From: JACKOD01 sp041591635
GTDB taxonomy: Bacteria > Pseudomonadota > Gammaproteobacteria > Pseudomonadales > Oleiphilaceae
Assembly (NCBI GenBank): GCA_041591635.1
Contig: JBFHRO010000001.1
Span: forward strand, 1 to 41,023
DNA: 41,023 bases
Direction of reading: 5' to 3'
Shown: positions 32,326 to 40,503 of the stretch, in pieces
How the letters are laid out: each line of letters begins with the position of its first letter
How positions within the stretch are numbered: position 1 is the stretch's first letter
Program-made: the position numbers and the translations under genes
Notes under the pieces: generated by a model
What the model saw: the letters and a program-made list of their open reading frames with translations, nothing else
Databases searched by the model: none
What the model was told of the DNA's origin: nothing

Positions 32326-33279
32326 ATGCCCGCCTCTCCGCTCACCGACAAAGCGCTTCTTGAGCGCCTCGAAACGCGACTGGGATTTGTCCACGCACGG
32401 CAACGTCTGGGGGTTGAGCAGGATCACGCTGCCCAGGTATTCGGCTTTGGTCGCAATTTTTTTCACATTGAGAACTGGTATTCGGTGCACGGCTTTATTC
32501 GTGGCAGCCTGCGCCTGGCAGGTCTGTACCACAAGGGGCGTCGCAACTGCTGTAACATCGAACTGCGTCGGCATCGGTTTACCGTCAAAAAACTGCCCCC
32601 GGCCTTTGAAGGCTATTGCATACTGCACCTGAGCGACTTGCACGTTGACATGTACCGGCCAGCCTTGCTGGCACTCATCGCCCGGATAAAAGATCTCAAG
32701 TACGACCTTTGTGTGATGACCGGTGACTATCGGGCCCGAACATTCGGTGACATAGATTCCGCCATTGAGGGCATGCGCTTACTGCGGCAGGTCATTAAAG
32801 GCGATATATACGCGGTACTGGGCAATCACGACAGCATTACCATGGTTCCCGAGCTGGAAGACATGGGCATTCGCTTGCTGCTCAATGAAAACGTGCAACT
32901 CACCCGGGCAGGTGAACAGCTGTTTCTGGCGGGAATCGACGATGCCCACTATTTCCGGGTCGACAACATCGAGAAAGCCGCCCAAGGGCTCAGTCTCAAC
33001 AATACCAACATACTCCTGTCGCACACACCCGCTGTGTTTCGACAGGCCGCCCATGCCGGTTTCGATCTGTTTTTGTGTGGCCACACCCATGGCGGCCAGA
33101 TCTGTTTGCCAGGCGGTGTGCCCGTTACCCTCGACTCGGATTGCCCGCGTTATGTCGGCAAAGGTGCCTGGCAATACCATCAGATGCAAGGCTATACCTC
33201 GGTGGGTGCCGGCTCTTCCGTGGTCAATGTGCGCCTGAACTGCCCGCCGGAAGTTACCCTGCACTATCTGCATCGCTGA
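32326..33279 (+). CDS. Calcineurin-like metallophosphoesterase (YaeI/YkuE-like)
   Basis: A 317-residue protein with a complete metallophosphoesterase set: LSDLH (102-106), TGD (132-134), GNHD (166-169), SHTP (232-235) and GHTHGGQ (252-258). These bind two metals and hydrolyse a phosphoester. YkuE/YaeI relatives attack UDP-diacylglucosamine-like or other membrane-linked phosphodiesters. Unlike them, the N-terminal 95 residues show no clear signal or transmembrane helix but a soluble extension with several basic residues. The start is ATG 32326, GGA seven bases upstream; ATG 32320 is possible. The substrate is not known. Confidence 0.85.
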   Translation: MPASPLTDKALLERLETRLGFVHARQRLGVEQDHAAQVFGFGRNFFHIENWYSVHGFIRGSLRLAGLYHKGRRNCCNIELRRHRFTVKKLPPAFEGYCILHLSDLHVDMYRPALLALIARIKDLKYDLCVMTGDYRARTFGDIDSAIEGMRLLRQVIKGDIYAVLGNHDSITMVPELEDMGIRLLLNENVQLTRAGEQLFLAGIDDAHYFRVDNIEKAAQGLSLNNTNILLSHTPAVFRQAAHAGFDLFLCGHTHGGQICLPGGVPVTLDSDCPRYVGKGAWQYHQMQGYTSVGAGSSVVNVRLNCPPEVTLHYLHR

Positions 33280-33371
33280 TTTTCCTCGCCCGGGGCAAGG
33301 CAGACTCGAAATTACTCCACATCAGCCCCCGTCAGCCACTACAGCCGGCTTGAGCACTACCCTGGTAGAGG

Positions 33372-33851
33372 CTAGTGCGGGCGTCTGCGAATGCCGAGTC
33401 GAAAAAGGATCGGTGACGAAACCAGACACACCAACACAAACAGCGCCACCACCTGCAAAATAAGCACTGCGGGAAACTCTCCCACAAACCAGGCAAACCA
33501 AAGCGGCAGCAGCGATTCAGGGATCTGATCCATCAACATAAAGCGGCCGCCGCTTTCCATCCCGATCCGGCGTTTGACAAAACTGGTAAGCAGATCGCCC
33601 ACCATACACAAAGCCGCAAAACCCGCACCAAACCACGGTGACCACCCCATCACCCACGCAAGCAGAGCACCTGTGCTGACACTCGCCAGCAGCCCCCGCC
33701 AGGTCTTGCTGGCACCCAGCCAACGCCGGCCGTCTTTTGCCATCCGGCCGCCATCGACCGGCCACTCACCCCGTGCACCGCACATCCGGGTGGCCACCAC
33801 GGGAGCACCGTTACAGGCCACCAACAGCAACAGCAACTCGATTACCTGCAT
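33372..33851 (-). CDS. CDP-archaeol synthase-like membrane protein (CarS family)
   Basis: A 159-residue integral membrane protein with about four hydrophobic segments. GGRMAKDGRRWLGASKTWRG carries the KTWRG pattern of CarS/CDP-archaeol synthases, and GDLLTSFVKRRIGMESG follows, as in the CTP-phosphatidate-transferase superfamily. In archaea CarS makes CDP-archaeol; bacterial homologues are annotated the same way but have no known substrate. The start ATG at 33851 has AGGA nine bases upstream. It follows the 96-residue gene by 25 bases and probably shares its transcript. A role in activating some lipid with CTP is inference. Confidence 0.78.
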   Translation of the reverse strand: MQVIELLLLLVACNGAPVVATRMCGARGEWPVDGGRMAKDGRRWLGASKTWRGLLASVSTGALLAWVMGWSPWFGAGFAALCMVGDLLTSFVKRRIGMESGGRFMLMDQIPESLLPLWFAWFVGEFPAVLILQVVALFVLVCLVSSPILFRLGIRRRPH

Positions 33852-33876
33852 GCACCCAATCCTGCCCTGGCGATCA

Positions 33877-34167
33877 TCAAAGCGCCGGAACCGAGACGGA
33901 GCGCAGGCGAACCTGATCATAAATCGCCGTAACCTGCTCAAACCGCAACACCAGGGTGTGAACCGTGTTGGCGTAAGCGTCGTGCAAATGAAACTTGAAT
34001 CGTTTCTGCTCGCCACCTTGCAGATAGCGATCATACTCGCGCACCAGTTCACGCACATCGCCGGGAGACTGCGGACTCCAAATGGCGTTGAACGGCCCCA
34101 GCACCGCCCCTCCTTGCAGGCACACAGTCACTTCATGATGAGTCAAGGCATCGTCGGAAGAATTCAT
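33877..34167 (-). CDS. Hypothetical protein, 96 residues
   Basis: A 96-residue soluble protein with no recognised family. It is acidic at the N-terminus and contains ELVREYDRYLQGGEQKRFK in the middle; secondary structure looks mixed. AGGAG lies nine bases before the ATG, which supports real translation. It lies between a WS/DGAT acyltransferase gene (139 bases upstream) and the CarS-like gene (25 bases downstream) on the same strand. The tight spacing to CarS suggests one operon and linked function. Confidence 0.65.
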   Translation of the reverse strand: MNSSDDALTHHEVTVCLQGGAVLGPFNAIWSPQSPGDVRELVREYDRYLQGGEQKRFKFHLHDAYANTVHTLVLRFEQVTAIYDQVRLRSVSVPAL

Positions 34168-34306
34168 GGCGTTGGACTCCTGTTGGCAATCAGTTAAACG
34201 GCATCACAGCTCGGTCGCTCTACCTCAAGCTTAGCTGCCCGCCTCAGGATCCGCATCACTTAAGCCAGACGAAAGGTCCGGCAATGCAAAGAACGCCAAA
34301 AACCCG

Positions 34307-35770
34307 TTAACCGGGCAAGCAAGGCGCCACCTCAGCCTTGCCCGGTGCAAGAAAACGCTCAGGGCGATGCAAATCCAGTTCTGCGACACACTGACGAACC
34401 ACTCGGTCCGGATTCTGAAACAACCCCGCATCGGCAATCATGCCAAACTGCACCTGGCCTGCGTAGCTGATAATGCTGAGCCCCAAACCAATATCTGCCG
34501 TTTGAGGCACCCAAAACATCTGCTCACGAATTCTTGCTCCCGCCATGTATCTCGGCGTTCGCGGCCCGGGCACATTCGACAGAACTCCCGAGGATTTTTT
34601 GCAAAACAGCGCCATCAGCGGCCGCTGCAGCTTGCCGGGCAACCAGCCTGTGGCGCACAAGAGTGCGTAGGAGGTCGCCGGCTGCACGGATTGCTTGAGC
34701 ACCTCCATCTCATGCTTGAGTCGGTACACACGCTCAAGAGGATTGGCAATGCCTACCGGCAAGGACACAAACACCATCCCAAAGCAATTACCCAGCGCGG
34801 GCTCCGCCGCCGCTGCCAATGATCGGATATTAACCGGCACAGTAACGTGGATCTGCTTGTCGGCGACGGATTCACCGGCCCTGAGCATCTCCGCTCTCAA
34901 GGCGCCGGCAACGCATGAAAGCAACAGATCATTGATCTTGCACCCGAGTGCGTGGGAAATATCGGCAAACCACGCCAGCGGCAAGGGCTCAGACCAGGCA
35001 CAGGCCTTTCTGATCCCCAGTGTCCCTTTGAGGCAGGTCTTAGGGTCGGAAGGCATTAGCGCAAGCCTCGCCACTTCGGCAATCCCCCTCGCACCCTTTT
35101 TCAGGTAGGACTTCAGCGCAGATGAATCATGCAACAGGTGTCGACCTTCATCCGACACCCTCTGCCCCAAATGTTCATAACGCTCAAACGTATGTACGGC
35201 AGCCTCAAGGACATGCTGATACAGCGGCCAAGGCAGAGCCATCGGCAAGTGGGACTCGATCTCGTCCGCGTCGTGGATTTTTTCTACCGCAACGGCCCGA
35301 AGCTTTTGCGGCAGAGGCTTGGCATCGGTGATGCTGTGCAATAACTGAATGAGTGCAATACCATCGGCATAGCAATGATGCACGCGCACGATCAGGGCAA
35401 CACCATCCTGATAGTTTTCGACAAAATACATTTGCCACAACGGCCTGTGCTTATCGAGCGGCACACTTAACAAGTCGGCCAGATAGTGCTGCAAGGCAGC
35501 CTTGTCGGCCTTGCCTGGCAACGCAACCTGATGCAAGTGGTTATCCAGGTGAAACCAGGGGTCATCTTCCCAGTAGTAGCTGCCGGAAACGCGCACGGGG
35601 CGCTGGCGAAAGCGGGAAAATCGCAGCAGGCGGCTGGCAATGTGCCGGGAAAAGGCAGCATAGTCCACCTTGTCCAGAACCATCATGGCATGAATGACCA
35701 TGAGATTGCTGGGGCTGTCCATTCTCAACCAGGTGGTATCCACACCCGACAGGGGCTCCCGAGGCTGCAT
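34307..35770 (-). CDS. Wax ester synthase / diacylglycerol acyltransferase (WS/DGAT)
   Basis: A 487-residue bifunctional acyltransferase that joins acyl-CoA to fatty alcohols (wax esters) or diacylglycerols (storage triacylglycerol). The catalytic HHxxxDG motif is HHCYADG at 131-137. The N-terminal MDSPSNLMVIHAMMVLD and HRPLWQMYFVEN, as well as the C-terminal NVPGPRTPRYMAGARI, are family blocks. The start at 35770 follows GGGAG and removes a non-conserved extension to 35902. In Alcanivorax- and Marinobacter-like bacteria such genes support neutral-lipid storage. The acyl-CoA synthetase at 12203-14032 could feed it. Followed by a CarS-linked pair of genes. Confidence 0.92.
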   Translation of the reverse strand: MQPREPLSGVDTTWLRMDSPSNLMVIHAMMVLDKVDYAAFSRHIASRLLRFSRFRQRPVRVSGSYYWEDDPWFHLDNHLHQVALPGKADKAALQHYLADLLSVPLDKHRPLWQMYFVENYQDGVALIVRVHHCYADGIALIQLLHSITDAKPLPQKLRAVAVEKIHDADEIESHLPMALPWPLYQHVLEAAVHTFERYEHLGQRVSDEGRHLLHDSSALKSYLKKGARGIAEVARLALMPSDPKTCLKGTLGIRKACAWSEPLPLAWFADISHALGCKINDLLLSCVAGALRAEMLRAGESVADKQIHVTVPVNIRSLAAAAEPALGNCFGMVFVSLPVGIANPLERVYRLKHEMEVLKQSVQPATSYALLCATGWLPGKLQRPLMALFCKKSSGVLSNVPGPRTPRYMAGARIREQMFWVPQTADIGLGLSIISYAGQVQFGMIADAGLFQNPDRVVRQCVAELDLHRPERFLAPGKAEVAPCLPG

Positions 35771-36314
35771 TTTCGTCTCCCGTTGAAGTTCGTGTGAAGT
35801 ACGCAGGCAAGCCAGGACGCCCGCCTTATTCATGACGCAACCGACCACACCAAAGGAAAGCATAGCCCCTGCGCCATTGCACATAAGAACAATTTGTAAC
35901 AAAAAATTACATCGACTTAATAATGTGTGATTTATACTCGAATCAACGCATTATGGATTTATTTTGCCATTCTGATCACAAATCAGCGCCAACCGGTGTT
36001 TTGCACATCACCCAACGCAAAGCCTGCGGTTATCAACGGATACGGAATTCCTGTCAGCTCACTCAAACGCCATGATTTGGCGCGCAGGCATGCGTTAAAT
36101 CAATACCAGGCCGCCAGTGACGCGATAATAATGACAACAAAGCCACAGCAGGGCCCGGGCCCTTGATACCGTTAGCAGATCGCAACACGCGTTGCGCCTG
36201 ACGGTTGGACCGCCGGGAAAGCGCGCACGGAAGCCACAAAAACAACGCTAACACTTCGACTTGTTCAAGTCGTGACTACTTTTCAAGTCGTGACTACTTC
36301 CTGGAGAGCACTGA
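35771..36314. other. Intergenic region with palindromes
   Basis: A 544-base region between the WS/DGAT gene (leftward) and the hydrolase gene (rightward). The left part is A/T-rich, with TATACT at 35933-35938 as a possible rightward -10. The right part holds the perfect palindrome AGGGCCCGGGCCCT (36150-36163), the dyad CGCAAC/GTTGCG (36181-36196), the dyad CGACTT/AAGTCG (36257-36272) and an 18-bp tandem duplication. A 79-codon frame here has no family resemblance and is not called. Confidence 0.55.
36264..36299 (+). repeat. Perfect tandem duplication of an 18-bp unit
   Basis: TTCAAGTCGTGACTACTT occurs twice head to tail (36264-36281 and 36282-36299), ending 15 bases before the ATG of the hydrolase gene. 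The first copy is also the right arm of a dyad (CGACTT, GTTC, AAGTCG). It could be regulator binding sites or a leader RNA element, or a simple slippage duplication. Confidence 0.75.
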
Positions 36315-37238
36315 ATGAAAGCGATCCACGCGAGAAAGCTCATCAAATCGATTGAGCCTACCTACACCGAGATGTTTTCGGGCAGGGTGTACACGGTGGG
36401 CAAAGGCGCCGTTTCTGTTCGCAAACACAGCGGCAAGGCTGAGCACACCGTCATTGGCGTCCACGGATTTCTGGAAAACCACTGCTACTTTACACAAAGC
36501 TATCAAGACCCCACTACCGAACTGATTCTGCTCACCTGCAGCAACTATCACGTACCTGTGAGCGGCCCCGTACTGGAACCGGCCGAGTGGGAAGTTCCCA
36601 TCAAATACCTTGAAGCCACCATTGAGTACGATGCGTGCATTCTGAACCAGGCACTGGTCAACCTGCCCTCCACCAGCAAGATTCGCGTGCATGGCCACTC
36701 CCGTGGCGGTGCCGTGATTGTGGAAGCCCTGCGCCAGCGCCCCGAGCTTTATGAAAATGTCGATATTGTGCTGGAGGCCCCGGTGCTTCCCCAAGGACAG
36801 CTCCACGCCCTGGCCGCCAGCCTGCTCGAGCCGGTCAGCCATGGCATGTGGCCCTGGCTGGTGCGACTCATCAACAGCACGCCAACCAATGCTTATGGCC
36901 AGACCTTCTTTGGCAAAATGAATCCGCGCAAAAAGCAGCTGCTGAGCAAGCTCTTTACTGCCACCAAAGATCACCTGACCATTGTTCGCAACATCGAAAA
37001 CATCATGGGGTGGATGGAAAAAACCCAGGTTGATGTGTACAACCACATGAAACATGGCACCTTTTTGATTCCCCGGGTTGACCGCATCCTGGATCGCAAG
37101 GCAATGCTCGCCAGCGCTGAATCCAGCCCCAACTCGGTAAGAATCATCGAAACCGATTCACCGAGCCACTTCATTACGCTCGACAATGTCGAATGGGTGC
37201 CATCGCTTGACCTGCTGCCCAGAGTCGCCACCGGCTAA
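36315..37238 (+). CDS. Alpha/beta hydrolase
   Basis: A 307-residue alpha/beta-hydrolase. The oxyanion-hole motif is VIGVHGFLEN (47-55), the nucleophile elbow GHSRGG has Ser129, and the catalytic histidine is H285 in SPSHFITLDN. The acid residue is probably an aspartate near 250. No signal peptide is seen. The substrate may be a lipid ester, given WS/DGAT across the promoter region, but this is inference. The ATG has GGAG eight bases upstream and directly follows the tandem repeat. A strong terminator follows. Confidence 0.85.
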   Translation: MKAIHARKLIKSIEPTYTEMFSGRVYTVGKGAVSVRKHSGKAEHTVIGVHGFLENHCYFTQSYQDPTTELILLTCSNYHVPVSGPVLEPAEWEVPIKYLEATIEYDACILNQALVNLPSTSKIRVHGHSRGGAVIVEALRQRPELYENVDIVLEAPVLPQGQLHALAASLLEPVSHGMWPWLVRLINSTPTNAYGQTFFGKMNPRKKQLLSKLFTATKDHLTIVRNIENIMGWMEKTQVDVYNHMKHGTFLIPRVDRILDRKAMLASAESSPNSVRIIETDSPSHFITLDNVEWVPSLDLLPRVATG

Positions 37239-37262
37239 CCAAGCCCGATAGACATGCCCCCT

Positions 37263-37298
37263 GCACAAAGGCCGACCACCGCGGCCTTTGTGCTTTTG
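37263..37298 (+). terminator. Rho-independent terminator after the alpha/beta hydrolase
   Basis: GCACAAAGGCCG and CGGCCTTTGTGC form a perfect 12-bp stem with loop ACCACCG, followed by TTTTG. It separates the hydrolase from the next transcript. Confidence 0.88.
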
Positions 37299-37368
37299 TA
37301 CCACCCGGCATCACAGTACACTAGACGCGCTTTTTCATTCGCTTCCAGTTCGCAGGAAACCGTCATCG

Positions 37369-38142
37369 ATGTCCAGGGAAAAACTGCTTCATACTAAAAC
37401 GAAAACGCCCAATGCGGCCCGACTGCAGCAACTGCTGCTTGACTACCATGTATTTCGCCATCACACCTCTGACACCAATCCAGCCCAAAAGCAGGCACTG
37501 CTTGACTGGCAAATAGAGCGCCTAAAGGCGTCTCACAGCGATCTGCACCGGCACCCACGCTATCACGAAGGGCTCAATTTCCTTCTGGAAGACCTGTATG
37601 CCCCCAAGTCTTTTGTGCAGCGCGACAACGACCTCGAGCGCGTTTTTCCGGTGATGGTGAAGCTGCTGCCGGACCATCTGCTGTACACACTGAGCCTGCT
37701 CATTGAGCTCAATCTGCTGACCCAGCGCCTCGATGATGAACTCACACTGGCGCTGTTTGGCCAGCTTGGCGTCACTCACATCACCCAGGAAAACTACGCG
37801 CAGGCCTATCGCCTGTGTAACAACGAACACCAACGACGCCATCAGATTCAGCTGATCGCCAACATCGGCAATGACCTCGACGTGTATGCGCGCAGCAAAA
37901 TGGTGAGCTTCTCACTCAAGATCACCCACGGCCCGGCCGAAATGGCAGGACTTGCCAGTCTGCATGACTTTCTTTCACGGGGCTTTCACGCCTTTCACGC
38001 CATGGGCGGCGTTGATGAACTGCTGGATATCATTGTGGCGCGCGAAACCCATATTCTAAAGAAGATCTACGCCCGCGCAGATAGTCCCTTTTCACTGCAC
38101 GACCTTCCTGATGCCGCGACCCACGATTTTACCCACAGTTAA
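37369..38142 (+). CDS. FFLEELY-motif family protein
   Basis: A 257-residue soluble, helix-rich protein. NFLLEDLY at 70-77 matches the motif for which the FFLEELY family is named. No catalytic residues are known for this family, and its function is unreported to my knowledge. The ATG at 37369 is chosen over a longer frame from 37288 that runs into the preceding promoter/terminator region; an AGGA is 12 bases upstream. A weak promoter-like TACACT lies about 50 bases upstream. The crotonase gene begins 22 bases after its stop, so both share a transcript. Confidence 0.75.
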   Translation: MSREKLLHTKTKTPNAARLQQLLLDYHVFRHHTSDTNPAQKQALLDWQIERLKASHSDLHRHPRYHEGLNFLLEDLYAPKSFVQRDNDLERVFPVMVKLLPDHLLYTLSLLIELNLLTQRLDDELTLALFGQLGVTHITQENYAQAYRLCNNEHQRRHQIQLIANIGNDLDVYARSKMVSFSLKITHGPAEMAGLASLHDFLSRGFHAFHAMGGVDELLDIIVARETHILKKIYARADSPFSLHDLPDAATHDFTHS

Positions 38143-38164
38143 CCCGACTTATGGCAGGCTTCCG

Positions 38165-38959
38165 ATGACAACGCGAGTCACCCTTGAAATACAAGACACC
38201 ATTGCTTTTGTAACTCTCAACCGCCCCGAAAAACTCAACGCCCTCGATATGCCCATGTTTGAGGGCATTCGCGACACCATCAAGCTGCTGCGCAAAAACA
38301 AGGAAGTGCGAGCCGTTATTGTCAAAGGCGAAGGCAAGGCGTTCTGCTCCGGACTTGACGTTAAAAGCATCATGTCATCGCCACTGGCAGCCGCCAAATT
38401 GCTGTTCAAACCGGGGCGAAAGATCTCCAATCTCGCACAGGATGTCGCTTACCAGTGGCGATCACTGCCAGTGCCTGTTATTGCTGTTACTCACGGCAAG
38501 TGCTGGGGGGGAGGCTTTCAGATTGCACTGGGGGCGGACTTTCGTTACACCACACCCGATTGCGAGTTTTCCATTCTGGAAATGAAGTGGGGGCTGATTC
38601 CCGACATGAGCGGCAGTATCACGTTGCGCGAACTGATTCCGATTGACCTTGCCAAAGAACTCACCATGACAGCGCGCATTTTTCAGGGTCAAGAAGCCAA
38701 AACCCTGGGGCTGGTGACTCATTGCATGGACAATCCGCTGGAAGCGGCCGTGGCTTTTGCCCAATCGCTGCAACAACGATCGCCGGACGCCATCGCCTGC
38801 GCCAAACAGCTGTTTAATAACACCTGGACCGCGGATGACAAGACGGCGCTGAAATGGGAAACACGCCTGCAATTAAAACTGGTGGGGCGCGCCAACCAAC
38901 GTATCGCGGTTGCCAACAGCACCGGCAAGAACAAGCCCTACAAGCCTCGATCTTGCTGA
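38165..38959 (+). CDS. Crotonase / enoyl-CoA hydratase family protein
   Basis: A 264-residue crotonase. The oxyanion-hole segments are KAFCSGLDVK (57-66) and THGKCWGGGFQIALGAD. The second glutamate of hydratases is retained in LEMKWGLIPDMSG, but the position of the first glutamate appears occupied by a YTTPD sequence, so hydratase activity is not assured; isomerase, hydrolase or decarboxylase activity is possible. It should bind acyl-CoA in the cytoplasm. The ATG has GCAGG seven bases upstream. It forms a two-gene unit with the FFLEELY gene and converges on the small secreted protein gene. Confidence 0.86.
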   Translation: MTTRVTLEIQDTIAFVTLNRPEKLNALDMPMFEGIRDTIKLLRKNKEVRAVIVKGEGKAFCSGLDVKSIMSSPLAAAKLLFKPGRKISNLAQDVAYQWRSLPVPVIAVTHGKCWGGGFQIALGADFRYTTPDCEFSILEMKWGLIPDMSGSITLRELIPIDLAKELTMTARIFQGQEAKTLGLVTHCMDNPLEAAVAFAQSLQQRSPDAIACAKQLFNNTWTADDKTALKWETRLQLKLVGRANQRIAVANSTGKNKPYKPRSC

Positions 38960-38979
38960 AATGCTACTTTAAGGAGATC

Positions 38980-39324
38980 TCAGGTCGCGGCCGTGAGGTA
39001 GTCGATGTTGCGACCAACCACCTGTGAACAGGACTGGATGTAACCAACGATTTCCTTTTCAGAATTCACATCGTGCAGGTATTCGGCAAATTCAGAGCCG
39101 CGCTGAAAACTCAGAGCGACCGAGCGCTTGTCCTTCTCATGCAACATTACCTGACTGGCCAGGCGATTGCCGGTCGCCTGAAGTGAATTCTGCCCCGTCA
39201 GCGTACCGTAAACGTTAAAAAACCCGCCGCACTCCGCCATCATCATGATGTCCGCCGTGGATGCGGCCGGAGCGGCCACAGCCACCGACATGGCACACGC
39301 ACCGAGGAAAAGTCTCATTTTCAT
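38980..39324 (-). CDS. Small secreted protein, unknown
   Basis: A 114-residue protein with a Sec signal peptide (MKMRLFLGACAMSVAVAAPA) and a likely cleavage near PAASTA. The mature part has two cysteines (ECGG and SCSQ), which may form a disulfide. The rest is helical with no known motif. The ATG follows GGGGG. It stands alone between the convergent crotonase gene and the CYTH gene; no family recognised. Confidence 0.7.
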   Translation of the reverse strand: MKMRLFLGACAMSVAVAAPAASTADIMMMAECGGFFNVYGTLTGQNSLQATGNRLASQVMLHEKDKRSVALSFQRGSEFAEYLHDVNSEKEIVGYIQSCSQVVGRNIDYLTAAT

Positions 39325-39412
39325 TGCAACACCCCCGCCTCAGATTAAGACTCCTCATTCAAGGCTAGCAGTGCGCGAGCGGGCCAATTGTAACTTATCG
39401 TAAAATCCTGTT

Positions 39413-40411
39413 TTAGTTTCGTTCCCTGGCCTCATCAATTCCCAGCGTCCACGCCCCCAAAGCCAGCGCAGCATCTGCCGCCATCGGACAGGCCAGCAAC
39501 GCCTGCCAGATTGACTCACTCCCTGCAAGCCGTCTGTGTGCCACCTGGCTACCTACCCGGTATAGATGTTCGAGCGCACCCGCCAGGGCGTCTCCAACCA
39601 AGGCGCTGTCATCCATGATGACATCCTCCATCCGCTCAACCAGATACTTCAACGCCGTCACCGCCGCCACCGCCTGACGTTGCATCGGCAATGCCCCGGA
39701 AAACGCAAAGTTATCGAGCGCGCGCTGCCAGTTCATCAGCGCATCTCGCACCATACCCGCAACGAGCGCCTCACGATCCTGCGCTTGCGTACACTCGGGC
39801 ACGAAAGGCCTGGCAACACCAGCCGCCAACCGATAGCCCTGCTCTGCCTTACTGACAACTCCGGGAAATACCGGCACTGCCCTTGCTATATGTCGCCCAA
39901 GCGAAAAGAGCGCCGCCGCAGGCCCCGCCAGTAACTCCAGCTCAATCTCGTGCAGTGGCTGCCTGGCCTCGCCTGCGACCACCGCCCCCGAATCGCAGGC
40001 GACTTCAATGCTTGCACCGGCAAATTCCACCAGACAGGCGGTACGGAGAAAATTAGTCTCAAAGACGGGCGCCACCTGTGACACCTCGATATCGGCAGGC
40101 CAAGGCGTTTGCGCCAGCAAACCGGCGTCCAGTTGTCGGGTCGCAATAGGCCACTCCCACTCATTACGCTGGTGCAAACCGGCAATGCTGGTTCCCCTGG
40201 TTTTCAAGGTTTGAATCAAACACCCGTTTTGGTCACGAATACGCAACGCCATTTTTCGCGCGCTCAACAAGGCGTCCGGGGTATCAAAGTAGGCATTTAT
40301 CAGCGTGAGGGTTTCCTGCTTCTGTACCGCCAGCTCCGGCACAACACGATTGGCGAACAACTCCAGCCCTGCCTGATGCGTTATTAACTTCAACTCGATT
40401 TCTTTGTGCAT
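39413..40411 (-). CDS. CYTH-domain protein (inorganic triphosphatase-like) with atypical C-terminus
   Basis: A 332-residue protein. The N-terminal CYTH domain begins with the ExExK motif EIELKL (E4, E6, K8) and shows ALRIRDQNG and TLKTRG tunnel-lining segments, typical of triphosphate tunnel enzymes such as E. coli YgiF, which hydrolyses tripolyphosphate with Mg2+ or Mn2+. In YgiF a CHAD domain follows and the protein is about 433 residues; here the last 115 residues are helical and lack the usual conserved histidine and arginine motifs of CHAD. It may be a shortened or diverged CHAD. The ATG at 40411 is used. Confidence 0.8.
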   Translation of the reverse strand: MHKEIELKLITHQAGLELFANRVVPELAVQKQETLTLINAYFDTPDALLSARKMALRIRDQNGCLIQTLKTRGTSIAGLHQRNEWEWPIATRQLDAGLLAQTPWPADIEVSQVAPVFETNFLRTACLVEFAGASIEVACDSGAVVAGEARQPLHEIELELLAGPAAALFSLGRHIARAVPVFPGVVSKAEQGYRLAAGVARPFVPECTQAQDREALVAGMVRDALMNWQRALDNFAFSGALPMQRQAVAAVTALKYLVERMEDVIMDDSALVGDALAGALEHLYRVGSQVAHRRLAGSESIWQALLACPMAADAALALGAWTLGIDEARERN

Positions 40412-40460
40412 AATGACGCTCTCAACCTATGGCATGCCAACCCGATGACGCACAAATAAA

Positions 40461-40484
40461 AAAACCGACCCGGAGGTCGGTTTT
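40461..40484 (-). terminator. Rho-independent terminator of the porin gene
   Basis: AAAACCGACC and GGTCGGTTTT pair around a CGGA loop. On the minus strand the hairpin is followed by a T-rich stretch (TTTATTTG); it is 20 bases past the porin stop codon. Confidence 0.85.
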
Positions 40485-40503
40485 CTGCGTCACAAGTTCT
40501 GAA

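Noticed and set aside
35927..36166. A 79-codon plus-strand frame in the hydrolase upstream region
   Set aside because: No ribosome-binding site of note, and the frame overlaps the palindromes; no family match.
36294..37055. A 253-codon minus-strand frame opposite the alpha/beta hydrolase
   Set aside because: The plus strand carries the nucleophile elbow, the catalytic histidine and a good ribosome-binding site.
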